Shown: positions 1-7,283, counted from the stretch's first letter. The stretch: DNA of 24,441 bases from Fidelibacterota bacterium UBA7303 (GCA_002471805.1 DKQR01000061.1:1-24441), one strand, 5' to 3'. Notes: generated from the letters alone by a model not told the origin. Made by a program: numbers and translations.

Positions 1-1581
1 ATCTGGACCGGCGACTCAAATAATCCTTCCGCAACTGCGTTGGCTGTGAGTGGAGATCAAATAATTTTTGTTGGAGCCGATAGTGATGCGCTGGTAATGG
101 CAACAGAGAACACTGAAAAGATAGATTTAAGTAGTCGCTTTGTTACTCCTGGGTTAATTGATAATCACGTACATATTATGAGCGGCGGTTTTCAGCTTTC
201 CAGCGTAAACCTCCGGGATGTGGACAATAAATCTGAATTCCAGGAACGCATAGCAGCCCATGCTGAAACACTCCCGGCAGGTGCCTGGCTGCAGGGCGGC
301 GATTGGGACCACGAACTCTGGGGGGGGATTTATCCGGATAAATCCTGGATTGATGATGTGGTTCCAGACAGACCGGTATTTCTGGGACGGCTTGATGGTC
401 ACATGGCCCTGGCGAACAGCAAGGCTCTGGCTCTGGCGGATATCACAGCCAACACCTCAGACCCAGCAGGTGGAATAGTTATTAAAGATGATAAGGGCAA
501 TCCTACCGGAATACTTAAGGATGAAGCGATGGGCCTGGTAAACAAGGTTATTCCTGATCCAACAATTGATGAATTGGATCAAGCATTAGATGCCGCAATG
601 GATTATGCACTTTCCCTTGGTATTACCCAAGTCCATGATATGGGGACTTGGCAATCCCTGGAAACCTACAAACGGAACCATGAAAAAGGCCGCCTGAAGC
701 TCCGCATCAAGATCTACCCCTGGTATACAAACTGGAAAAATATAATCCGGAATGTCCGGAATAATGGTCCCGGGGATGATTGGCTCCGGTGGGATGGCAT
801 TAAAGCCATGATGGATGGATCCCTGGGGTCCCGCACAGCCTGGATGCATGAACCATACCTGGTTGATCTATTTTCGCCAGAGAAGGAAGATCTTTCCACG
901 GTGGGTATTATTACACTCCAAGACACCACAGATTTCAAACATATTTTACGGGAGACCGATAAAGCAAATATCCAGCATGCGGTCCATGCCATTGGCGATC
1001 GCGCAAATGACTGGATCCTGGATGAATTTGCACTCATCAGAGAAGAATACGGTCAAAAGGACAGAAGGTGCCGCATCGAGCACTCCCAGCATCTTTCCCG
1101 GTCCGCTGTGCCCCGTTTCGCGGCGGAAAATATCATTCCTTCCATGCAGCCTTACCATATCTTCGACGACGGTTCCTGGGCTCATAAACGCATCGATCAT
1201 GACCGCTTATCCCGCACCTATGTATTTAAGACATTGATCAATAGCGGTGCCAACCTTACCTTTGGCTCCGATTGGACTGTAGCCCCATTAAATCCGGTTA
1301 CCGGCATTTATGCCGCTGTTACCCGCCGGACCCGGGATGGGAAAAATCCCCACGGCTGGTATCCGAACGAAAAAATAAGCGTGGAAGATGCCCTCAGGTC
1401 CTATACCATCAACAATGCCTATGCGGCTTTCTGGGAGAAGAAAACAGGGTCCATCACTATAGGGAAATACGCTGATTTTGCAGTCCACTCGGTGAATTTT
1501 TTAACAGCCGCGCCGAAAGAGATTTTACATTCTAAAGTACTGCGGACTGTAGTAGGCGGGGAAGATTATATATTTGACTGA
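1..1581 (+). CDS. YtcJ-like amidohydrolase (amidohydrolase 3 family), 5' partial
   Basis: A metal-dependent hydrolase of the YtcJ/amidohydrolase-3 family, probably acting on amide or cyclic amide bonds; the substrate cannot be told. The frame is open from base 1 and begins IWTGDSNNPSATALAVSGDQ, which matches the usual family N-terminus, so the gene starts outside the window and the ATG-less internal start at 40 is not real. Visible motifs, in window residues: the HxH metal site (H56 and H58, in DNHVH), GDWDHELWGG, the LDGHMALANS segment, KAMMDGSLGSRTAWM, HAIGDRAND (metal His), RIEHSQHL, and GSDWTVAPLNPV with the catalytic Asp. The C-terminus returns to the small beta domain (GSITIGKYADFAV), so the 3' end is complete. 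Any signal peptide would lie outside the window. It is separated by 80 bases from the next gene and has no evident functional link with it. The family call is firm; the reaction is unknown. Confidence 0.9.
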   Translation: MWTGDSNNPSATALAVSGDQIIFVGADSDALVMATENTEKIDLSSRFVTPGLIDNHVHIMSGGFQLSSVNLRDVDNKSEFQERIAAHAETLPAGAWLQGGDWDHELWGGIYPDKSWIDDVVPDRPVFLGRLDGHMALANSKALALADITANTSDPAGGIVIKDDKGNPTGILKDEAMGLVNKVIPDPTIDELDQALDAAMDYALSLGITQVHDMGTWQSLETYKRNHEKGRLKLRIKIYPWYTNWKNIIRNVRNNGPGDDWLRWDGIKAMMDGSLGSRTAWMHEPYLVDLFSPEKEDLSTVGIITLQDTTDFKHILRETDKANIQHAVHAIGDRANDWILDEFALIREEYGQKDRRCRIEHSQHLSRSAVPRFAAENIIPSMQPYHIFDDGSWAHKRIDHDRLSRTYVFKTLINSGANLTFGSDWTVAPLNPVTGIYAAVTRRTRDGKNPHGWYPNEKISVEDALRSYTINNAYAAFWEKKTGSITIGKYADFAVHSVNFLTAAPKEILHSKVLRTVVGGEDYIFD

Positions 1582-1661
1582 TATTTTATCTCTCTATAAA
1601 AATTCCTAAATGTTTCAGGCGGATAGATTCATCTAGGTTTATTTTCCTTGGTATTATTGAT

Positions 1662-3797
1662 ATGAAACGATTAACACCTAATATAATGAGTGTTGCGGCT
1701 GTGGTGCTTTTCTGCTGTAATGTTGGTTGGGGGCAAGTGACAGTAATAAGTGATGATTTTGAAGATAATAATATTACAGGATGGACTGAAAATACCAGTG
1801 GCCGCTGGGGAGCTTCCGGTACTGATAAAATAAATGGCAACTATTCTTTAAAACACACTTATAACAATCTATCCTCAGACCGGGATCGTATTTCCTTACC
1901 TTTGAACTCCCTATCTCTTGGAGATGGAACTGTGACCTGGAGTTTTCAGGCAAAACATGGGTATAATCCTTCTGGAAATAATAATTGGGCATTATTCCTG
2001 ATGTCTGATTTAGCCGCAAGTGATATGTACCCCAGCGGCAATGCAGATGGTTATGCTGTGGGTGTTAACTATTCCGGAACTGATGATGATGTTAAATTGT
2101 GGAAAATTAGCGGTGGCGCTGGTTATGTAGTGATAGACACAGATTATGATTGGCAAACTGAAATCGGTACTTCTACAGCCGTGGGGTTTGAAATATCGAG
2201 AACAACAAGTGGTGTCTGGACCGTAAAAATTGATTCAGATGGCGGCTTTGATAACTTAGTGAATAAAGGGACAGCCACAAATACACAACATACCACTGCC
2301 AGCTATTTGGGGGTTTATTACGAATATACAGCTAGTGCTGACCAGAAGCTTTGGATTGATGATATCGCAGTTACCAAAACTGTTACAGCTTCTGTATCAG
2401 GCACCTCTGGTTTTCGAATGATGAGTAGCCCTGTATCCGGAACCATTTTCAGCGATTTATTAAATGAGCTTTGGATTCAAGGTATGACGGGTGGGGATGC
2501 AACCGCCGGTACTGCCAACGTGTGGACGTTGGATGTTTCTGGTCAAAGTTGGACAGCACTCACCAATCTTTCCACCACATCTTTAACGGCTGAAGAAGGG
2601 TTTTTGGTGTATGTCTTTTCGGATACGGACAACGATGGCGACGATGACCTGCCCGTAACCTTAAGCGTGAGCGGAACGGAAAACAGTTCCAGCGCAACAT
2701 TGGGGAATATCGCTGATGGAGATTATGGTTTAGCAGGAAACCCCTATGCATCGACGATTGATTGGGATTTGGTATCCAAGACATATCTTAGCGGTACCAC
2801 CAACGTTTGGGACAATGCAGCTTCCGGCTGGAAAGATTGGGATGGGACTTCCGGAAGTTTGACTGGCGGTCTGATTGCCCCTTACCAAGGATTTTGGGTT
2901 CAAGCCAGCGGTGGGACAGGTTCGGTCACTATTGAGCCAACTGATAAATCAGGCTCAACAGGTACTTTTTACCGAGCATTCGATAATGACGGTACGGGAA
3001 GTGTGACTTTTAATATAAATACAACCGATGGATCAACAGATTTAGCATATGAAGATCAAACTTTTTTAACCTTCAAATCGGAAAGATCCTTTGGAATGGA
3101 TATTGGTGATGGTAAAAAACTTCTTCCATTACAGGGGAGTTCCCTAGCGACTGGATTTACCATCGCTGATATGACAGCTTTAAATATTAATAATCTACCT
3201 TTCGAGTATGAAGGAATACATTCGGTTAGTATGGATGTAATGATTTTGTCTTATTTAGAATCAACATTTATCACGGAAGCAGGAGAAATCACTCTGTCTT
3301 GGAATCTGGATCAATTACCGAACCATATCAATTTAATTTTAATCGATCAATTGACAGGAATTGAAATTAATCTTGATGACAATGGTGACTACATTTTTAA
3401 TACCGTACCGAAAGGCAGTTTCAGTGCGGTGCCAGATGGCCCCATCGGACCTTATCCGCTGGTAGGCGAACCGCGGTTTAACCTGAACGTTTCCTACGAT
3501 GCCCTGGGTCAGAATGAAGATACGACTTTGCCTTCCGACTTTGCCCTTAACCCGGTTTACCCAAACCCTTTTAATCCCCGTGCTTTCATCGGTTTTGACG
3601 TACCTGATTTTAGTACGGTACGGTTGAGCGTCTATGATATCAATGGAGCGTTGGTTGAGACACTGCTCAATGAGATCATGAGACCAGGGCATCACGAATA
3701 CACCTATAAGCCGAAAGAACTGGCATCAGGTGTTTACTTCCTGAAGCTGGTTGCCGGTGCGAAAGAAGTCACCCAAAAAGTCACCTACGTCAAGTAA
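1662..3797 (+). CDS. Secreted protein with T9SS type A sorting domain
   Basis: A 711-residue exported protein. Residues 1-24 form a signal peptide (KR, hydrophobic core, cleavage near GWG/Q). Residues about 27-245 read as a beta-sandwich, concanavalin- or LamG-like domain (starts SDDFEDNNITGW, ends LWIDDIAV). Residues about 246-440 hold a region common in FCB secreted proteins: SGFRMMSSPVSG, then two related blocks around NVWTLDVSGQSW and NVWDNAASGWKDW, an acidic DTDNDGDDD stretch that could bind calcium, and LAGNPYASTIDWD. A further beta-rich region follows. Residues 623-711 are a T9SS type A C-terminal domain: YPNPFNP, then LSVYDINGALV, then ASGVYFLKL, ending KVTYVK. The protein should cross the outer membrane by T9SS; cell attachment is inferred. 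No catalytic site is recognised, so binding or adhesion is only a guess. The start ATG is the first residue of the signal peptide. The next gene begins 7 bases downstream. Confidence 0.85.
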   Translation: MKRLTPNIMSVAAVVLFCCNVGWGQVTVISDDFEDNNITGWTENTSGRWGASGTDKINGNYSLKHTYNNLSSDRDRISLPLNSLSLGDGTVTWSFQAKHGYNPSGNNNWALFLMSDLAASDMYPSGNADGYAVGVNYSGTDDDVKLWKISGGAGYVVIDTDYDWQTEIGTSTAVGFEISRTTSGVWTVKIDSDGGFDNLVNKGTATNTQHTTASYLGVYYEYTASADQKLWIDDIAVTKTVTASVSGTSGFRMMSSPVSGTIFSDLLNELWIQGMTGGDATAGTANVWTLDVSGQSWTALTNLSTTSLTAEEGFLVYVFSDTDNDGDDDLPVTLSVSGTENSSSATLGNIADGDYGLAGNPYASTIDWDLVSKTYLSGTTNVWDNAASGWKDWDGTSGSLTGGLIAPYQGFWVQASGGTGSVTIEPTDKSGSTGTFYRAFDNDGTGSVTFNINTTDGSTDLAYEDQTFLTFKSERSFGMDIGDGKKLLPLQGSSLATGFTIADMTALNINNLPFEYEGIHSVSMDVMILSYLESTFITEAGEITLSWNLDQLPNHINLILIDQLTGIEINLDDNGDYIFNTVPKGSFSAVPDGPIGPYPLVGEPRFNLNVSYDALGQNEDTTLPSDFALNPVYPNPFNPRAFIGFDVPDFSTVRLSVYDINGALVETLLNEIMRPGHHEYTYKPKELASGVYFLKLVAGAKEVTQKVTYVK

Positions 3798-3804
3798 TAC
3801 AATT

Positions 3805-3981
3805 ATGAAACATATTTACCATACATTGATTATCTCCCTTTCCGTATTATTTACAACAATCATGGCTCAGGGCATTCCGTTTCCGGATACACCCTCCCAG
3901 GCACCCATTGGTGGGCTTGGGCTATTAGCCGCTGCCGGCGGAGCGCTTGCATACAAGAAACTGAAAGATCGATTTAAATAA
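3805..3981 (+). CDS. Tiny exosortase substrate with PID-CTERM-like sorting signal
   Basis: A 58-residue protein made of little more than two export signals. Residues 1-22 are a signal peptide (basic KH start, hydrophobic core, likely cleavage near IMA/Q). A proline-rich stretch of about 14 residues follows (GIPFPDTPSQA). The C-terminus is a tripartite sorting signal: PIGG, a Gly/Ala/Leu transmembrane segment (LGLLAAAGGALAY) and a basic tail (KKLKDRFK). This resembles the PID-CTERM signal of Bacteroidota-type proteins (PIDGG, a short Ala/Gly-rich helix, then KKL), except that the Asp after PI is absent. The exosortase gene follows immediately. The start is ATG at 3805; a longer frame from 3751 overlaps the previous gene and lacks a signal peptide at its start. 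If cut at PIGG, the product would be a peptide of only about 14-17 residues. The function is unknown; the sorting-signal reading is well supported by the neighbour. Confidence 0.8.
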   Translation: MKHIYHTLIISLSVLFTTIMAQGIPFPDTPSQAPIGGLGLLAAAGGALAYKKLKDRFK

Positions 3982-4063
3982 AACATTCTCACCCCTGACA
4001 CTATTCCTGATCAAGGTTGGTGTTATTTATGCCGCCTGGCAGCTGCTGTATGATTTCATCCTG
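3978..4063 (+). other. N-terminal extension of the exosortase frame without a usable start codon
   Basis: The exosortase reading frame stays open upstream of its first permissible start (TTG 4064) back to a TGA at 3962. The extra codons read TFSPLTLFLIKVGVIYAAW and then QLLYDFIL, a convincing first transmembrane helix leading straight into the LPDGRLD segment. There is no ATG, GTG or TTG in frame in this stretch; only AUC (3968), CUG and AUU codons occur. The sequence at the expected start is AAATAAAACATTC. One added G between 3979 and 3980 would give AAATGAAAACATTC: a TGA stop for the small protein overlapping an ATG that starts MKTFSPLT, with a total length of 177 residues. Either a base was lost in this genome or assembly, or the gene uses a non-standard start. 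Confidence 0.6.
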
Positions 4064-4510
4064 TTGCCGGATGGGCGACTGGATACTTTTCTAAGTTTTA
4101 CAGGAGTACGCCATGCTTCCTGGCTGTTGTCAGCTCTAGGCTGGGAAATAGAGACCACAGATCGTTTTATTTCTTGTGCAGGAAAGCGAGGGGTGTTTAT
4201 CCAAAATGGATGCAATGGTTTGAATTTACTGGGTCTTTACGCGGGATTCATTGTGGCTTATCCGGGACCATGGGATAGAAGACTGCCATTTCTAGCTGGT
4301 GGTCTTTTTGCAATTTACCTGGCTATTGTAGCCCGCATTGCTTTTTTTGCCGTTTTTAATGCCAGTTATCCCCAATACTGGGGTACTGCCCATCAATACA
4401 GTTCTTATGTATTTTTCTACCCTATTGTATTATCGTTTTGGCACCTATGGACCCTGATCAGCGAAAAAAAGCATTTATTCATTTCTGGGGAAAATTATTC
4501 CTCAGCCTGA
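4064..4510 (+). CDS. Exosortase (exosortase X-like transpeptidase)
   Basis: An integral membrane cysteine protease/transpeptidase of the exosortase/archaeosortase family, expected to cut the C-terminal sorting signal of the 58-residue protein encoded just upstream. From TTG 4064 the product is 148 residues; the frame really begins near 3978 (see the extension entry), which would give about 177 residues, a normal size for small exosortases. The catalytic triad is visible: Cys50 in FIQNGCNGLNLLGLYAG, Arg91 in AIVARIAFF, and His110 in YWGTAHQYSSYVFFY. LPDGRLD and LLSALGWE near the N-terminus are also typical. About four transmembrane segments remain after the TTG. The last 64 bases overlap the next gene, so translation is probably coupled. 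The specific match to exosortase X is from memory of that family and its neighbours; the exosortase call itself is strong. Confidence 0.82.
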   Translation: MPDGRLDTFLSFTGVRHASWLLSALGWEIETTDRFISCAGKRGVFIQNGCNGLNLLGLYAGFIVAYPGPWDRRLPFLAGGLFAIYLAIVARIAFFAVFNASYPQYWGTAHQYSSYVFFYPIVLSFWHLWTLISEKKHLFISGENYSSA

Positions 4511-4962
4511 TTACGGTTGCAATACTCTATCTCAGCCTGATCCGGCCGGTCCAGTCTTTCCTTCTGAAGCATTACCTATTACCAGTCCTTGAAACATTTT
4601 TAGATTCAGCAGGAGACCTGATGCTCGTTCACCGGACCGATGAGATCGAAATGATATTCAAATCCGCCAAATTTCCAGATATGAAGATTGAACTGCCTTT
4701 CACAGGTTATTTCTGGCTGTCTATGTCAATGATTTGGGTCGTAAAACAGCGAATGTTTGGCAGAATTGTCCATATCTGGAACCTATGCCTATTGATCATT
4801 ATTCCCCTGCTTTCACTGGCAATCATATCTGGCACGCACTGGCTGTCGCCTCTATTCCTGGTGCATCAGAAATTGTATAAGGCATTGTTTCTGATCTTGG
4901 GCATGCTGGCGATAAGGGAAGGGGCCCTGAAATTGGATAAACATGCATCAAAAAAGCTTTAG
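4447..4962 (+). CDS. Exosortase-associated four-helix membrane protein
   Basis: A 171-residue membrane protein. Hydrophobic segments lie at roughly residues 13-35 (FLSLITVAILYLSLI), 85-103 (FTGYFWLSMSMIWVV), 109-135 (NLCLLIIIPLLSLAII) and 143-160 (ALFLILGMLAI). The first loop (about residues 40-85) should face the other side and contains HRTDEIEMIFKSAKFPDMKIELPF. The C-terminus is basic (KLDKHASKKL). No enzyme motif was seen. Its ATG at 4447 lies 64 bases inside the end of the exosortase gene; a TTG at 4438 would add three residues, and no other start exists before residue 59. I recall that exosortase X genes are commonly accompanied by a membrane protein of this size and place it there on context and layout, not on a sequence match. 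A partner in substrate presentation or in transfer of the cleaved peptide is possible but unproven. Confidence 0.65.
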   Translation: MDPDQRKKAFIHFWGKLFLSLITVAILYLSLIRPVQSFLLKHYLLPVLETFLDSAGDLMLVHRTDEIEMIFKSAKFPDMKIELPFTGYFWLSMSMIWVVKQRMFGRIVHIWNLCLLIIIPLLSLAIISGTHWLSPLFLVHQKLYKALFLILGMLAIREGALKLDKHASKKL

Positions 4963-4974
4963 TAGAATTAACCT

Positions 4975-5652
4975 ATGTCTGGGCCAGTATTATCCGTCAT
5001 TATACCCGTTTATAATGAAAAAGCCACCTGCCTGGAGCTGATCGAACGGGTAAAAGCGATTGATATCGATAAACAGATCATCGTGGTCAATGACGGCTCA
5101 ATCGATGGTTCCAGAGAACTGCTGGAATCCGTTTCAGGTATCCATTTGATTCACCATAAGTTCAACCAGGGCAAAGGTGCAGCTGTACGGACGGCAGTTC
5201 CGCACTGCACGGGGAATTATGTTATCCTGCAGGATGGCGACCTTGAATATGATCCTGGCGCCTACCATGCATTACTGCAGCCAATTATTACCAAGGAAGC
5301 AGATGTGGTCTTTGGCAGCCGCTGGTTGAATCAGGACAAAAAAAGTTCCTACCACACCCGCGGCAATAAAATGATCACCTGGTTCTCAAATCTGGTCAAT
5401 GGAGAGTCGGTCACAGACGTTGCTTCCTGTTATAAAGTAATGCCTCTGGAATATTTCAGGGAGTTAAACCTGAAATCAGAGGGATTCGGCCTGGAAACAG
5501 AAATTGCAGCCAAAGTGTTTCGTCGGGGCTATACCGTGATGGAGGTCGCTGTGAGCTACCAGCGGCGGAAAATAGAGGAGGGGAAAAAACTGCGGCTGAT
5601 CGATGGGTTGATCTCAGCCTGGAGTTGTTTGCGATTTCGGTTTATTGATTAA
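4975..5652 (+). CDS. Family 2 glycosyltransferase, DPM1-like (polyprenyl-phosphate type)
   Basis: A 225-residue GT-A fold glycosyltransferase, similar to dolichyl-phosphate mannosyltransferase and related bacterial enzymes that load a sugar onto a polyprenyl phosphate. It begins LSVIIPVYNE (nucleotide-binding start), has VVNDGSIDGS at residues 37-46, NQGKGAAVRTA at 64-74 and the metal-binding QDGDLEYDP at 86-94; FGSRWLNQ, DVASCYKVM and GFGLETEIAAKV are the usual acceptor-side segments. There is no C-terminal membrane domain, so it is the short, peripheral form. It begins 12 bases after the exosortase-associated gene and is probably the last gene of that operon. The position suggests it prepares a lipid-linked sugar used by the sorting cassette, but a general role in glycan synthesis is equally compatible. 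Confidence 0.85.
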   Translation: MSGPVLSVIIPVYNEKATCLELIERVKAIDIDKQIIVVNDGSIDGSRELLESVSGIHLIHHKFNQGKGAAVRTAVPHCTGNYVILQDGDLEYDPGAYHALLQPIITKEADVVFGSRWLNQDKKSSYHTRGNKMITWFSNLVNGESVTDVASCYKVMPLEYFRELNLKSEGFGLETEIAAKVFRRGYTVMEVAVSYQRRKIEEGKKLRLIDGLISAWSCLRFRFID

Positions 5653-5672
5653 TAATTTGGTAGAAAGATTAT

Positions 5673-5703
5673 TTTGTGAGCCAGAGAAAGAGCATTAAGT
5701 TTG
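5673..5703 (+). promoter_or_regulatory. Candidate rpmB promoter, Bacteroidota-like
   Basis: TTTG at 5673-5676, a 19-base spacer and TAAGTTTG at 5696-5703 match the Bacteroidota housekeeping promoter pattern (TTTG, 19-21 bases, TAnnTTTG). Transcription would begin near 5709, leaving about 40 bases before the rpmB ATG. AAGAGA at 5738-5743 could serve as a weak ribosome binding site. The rest of the gap 5653-5748 is AT-rich and shows no convincing terminator for the upstream operon. Confidence 0.5.
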
Positions 5704-5748
5704 CGGGCTTTTTTTCCAAGTATTTCAAATCATTATTAAGAGAATATC

Positions 5749-5985
5749 ATGAGTAGAGTATGTGACGTGACCGGCAAAAAGCCCATGTTTGGCAACAATG
5801 TAAGTCACGCCCATAATAAAAGCCGGCGCCGGTTCAATATTAACCTGCAGCGCAAGAAATTCTGGCTGCCGAATGAAAAGCGCTACATCACCCTGCGGCT
5901 TTCCACCCGGGGTATGCGCATCATTGATAAAAGGGGCATTACACGGGTAGTGAATGAACTGAGGGCCAAAGGTGTAAAGGTCTAG
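5749..5985 (+). CDS. rpmB: 50S ribosomal protein L28 (bL28)
   Basis: A 78-residue, strongly basic protein of the large ribosomal subunit. The N-terminus SRVCDVTGKKPMFGNNVSH, the HNKSRRRFNINLQ segment, the WLPNEKRYITLRLS block and the RGMRIIDKRGI end are characteristic of bL28 over its full usual length. One cysteine is present, so this is not the four-cysteine zinc form. It stands alone: rpmG, its common partner, is not next to it. It has a promoter candidate of its own upstream and a strong hairpin terminator 25 bases downstream. The ATG at 5749 begins exactly at the conserved N-terminus. Confidence 0.97.
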   Translation: MSRVCDVTGKKPMFGNNVSHAHNKSRRRFNINLQRKKFWLPNEKRYITLRLSTRGMRIIDKRGITRVVNELRAKGVKV

Positions 5986-6009
5986 GTTTGTAACTTTAAT
6001 CATCAAATG

Positions 6010-6036
6010 AAAAAGCCCCGTTGCCGGGGCTTTTTT
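6010..6036. terminator. Bidirectional rho-independent terminator between rpmB and ftsZ
   Basis: Stem AGCCCCG (6014-6020), loop TTGC, stem CGGGGCT (6025-6031), flanked by A-run 6010-6014 on the left and T-run 6031-6036 on the right. The A/T runs give a U tract on either strand, so it can end rpmB (plus) and the ftsZ end of the dcw operon (minus; ftsZ stop at 6067). Confidence 0.93.
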
Positions 6037-6066
6037 GTTTTAACCAAGTTTGATATTTAACCAGTT

Positions 6067-7269
6067 TCAATCATGCTGTCGGCGGATAAAGGCCGGAACC
6101 TGCAGGTCCTGTCCATAAATAACGACAGGTTTTTCCTGTGTATCATCAAACTTCATTACTGGTTTTGGTTTTTCAGGTTCTTCCGGGGTCACTTCTGTAT
6201 CCTGCTGCACGTACAAGGGCCTATTTTCCCGTTCCTGCAGGGTCCGGGTGTGGGGTGTATCGAAAGCGTGTCCTGATGGTTCACTATTTTTCATTTTCTG
6301 CACTGCTTTTGGCATATGGAAACCAGTAGCGATTACGGTAACCCGAATCTCTTCATGCATATTGGGATCGATCACAGCACCAAAAATAATGTTGGCAGAA
6401 GGCCCTGCTTCTTCGAAAATGATGCTTGTTGCTTCGTTTGCTTCCATAAGGGTAAGGTCATTTCCGCCGGTGATATTGACCAATACACCTTGTGCTCCTT
6501 TGATACTGGCATCATCAAGCAGGGGGCTGGAAATGGCTTGCTGAGCTGCCAGCACAGCGCGCTCATCACCCGTAGCTACTCCTGTACCCATAATGGCTTC
6601 ACCCATGTTTTTCATTATTGTTTCCACATCGGCAAAATCCAGGTTGATTACACCCTGGACGTTGATCAGATCTGATATTCCCTTTGCCGCCTGGTGCAGA
6701 ATGGTGTCAGCCATATTAAATGCTTCAGGAAGTGTTGTAGATTTATCGACAATGGACATCAATTTCTGGTTGGGAATGGCAATTACCGTGTCGCAGGCTT
6801 TCTTCATATCCGCCAAGCCTTCCAGGGCACGGTTCATCCGTTTTGGGCCCTCGAAACTGAATGGCAGGGTGATAATACCTACAGTAAGTACACCCTGTTC
6901 TCTGGATACCTGAGCCACTACTGGTGCAGCACCTGTTCCCGTTCCGCCACCCATGCCGGCAGTAATAAAGGCCATATCAGCGCCATCCAAAAGTGTAGAA
7001 ATCATCTCACGATCCGCTTCAAGGGCTTCTTTGCCCACACTGGAATTAGCACCTGCGCCAAGGCCTTTGGTTAAATTTTTTCCAATCTGTATTTTATGCT
7101 CAGATGGGTTATTATCCAAATCCTGGGCATCCGTATTTATGGCAATGAAATCAACACCCTGCATACCGGATGTGATCATACGGGTAACGGCGTTTCCGCC
7201 GGCACCGCCAACACCAATTACTTTCAGATTTGCTTTTTGTTCAGATAGACTATCAAACTCAAACAGCAT
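6067..7269 (-). CDS. ftsZ: Cell division protein FtsZ
   Basis: The bacterial tubulin homologue, a GTPase that polymerises into the Z ring at midcell. At 400 residues it is of normal length. It shows the nucleotide-binding start VIGVGGAGGNAV (17-28), the tubulin signature GGGTGTGA (107-114), the T7 loop NLDFAD (209-214) that completes the GTPase site of the neighbouring subunit, a Pro-rich acidic linker (about 325-385) and the C-terminal peptide VPAFIRR that binds FtsA. It is the last gene of the dcw cluster, 24 bases after ftsA, and has a clear Shine-Dalgarno sequence, unlike most of the overlapping genes upstream. This fits the need for more FtsZ than its neighbours. The bidirectional terminator follows. 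Confidence 0.98.
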   Translation of the reverse strand: MLFEFDSLSEQKANLKVIGVGGAGGNAVTRMITSGMQGVDFIAINTDAQDLDNNPSEHKIQIGKNLTKGLGAGANSSVGKEALEADREMISTLLDGADMAFITAGMGGGTGTGAAPVVAQVSREQGVLTVGIITLPFSFEGPKRMNRALEGLADMKKACDTVIAIPNQKLMSIVDKSTTLPEAFNMADTILHQAAKGISDLINVQGVINLDFADVETIMKNMGEAIMGTGVATGDERAVLAAQQAISSPLLDDASIKGAQGVLVNITGGNDLTLMEANEATSIIFEEAGPSANIIFGAVIDPNMHEEIRVTVIATGFHMPKAVQKMKNSEPSGHAFDTPHTRTLQERENRPLYVQQDTEVTPEEPEKPKPVMKFDDTQEKPVVIYGQDLQVPAFIRRQHD

Positions 7270-7276
7270 GATTGTT

Positions 7277-7283
7277 CTCCTTT
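7277..7283 (-). promoter_or_regulatory. Strong ftsZ ribosome binding site
   Basis: On the minus strand AAAGGAG lies 7 bases before the ftsZ ATG (7269). It is the best Shine-Dalgarno match near any start in the window and sits in the only true intergenic gap of the dcw cluster. Confidence 0.8.

Noticed and set aside
1582..1661. Promoter for the T9SS cargo operon (TAGGTTTA near 1635)
   Set aside because: Resembles the TAnnTTTG element but lacks a TTTG at the right distance; no supportable call in this 80-base gap.
3751..3804. Longer start for the 58-residue protein inside the T9SS cargo gene
   Set aside because: The added residues are basic and serine-rich, would bury the signal peptide and merely read the cargo gene in another frame.
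5678..5712. GAGCC ... GGGCTTTTTTT as a terminator of the exosortase/glycosyltransferase operon
   Set aside because: Only four or five pairs with a 22-base loop; the same bases better form the rpmB promoter.
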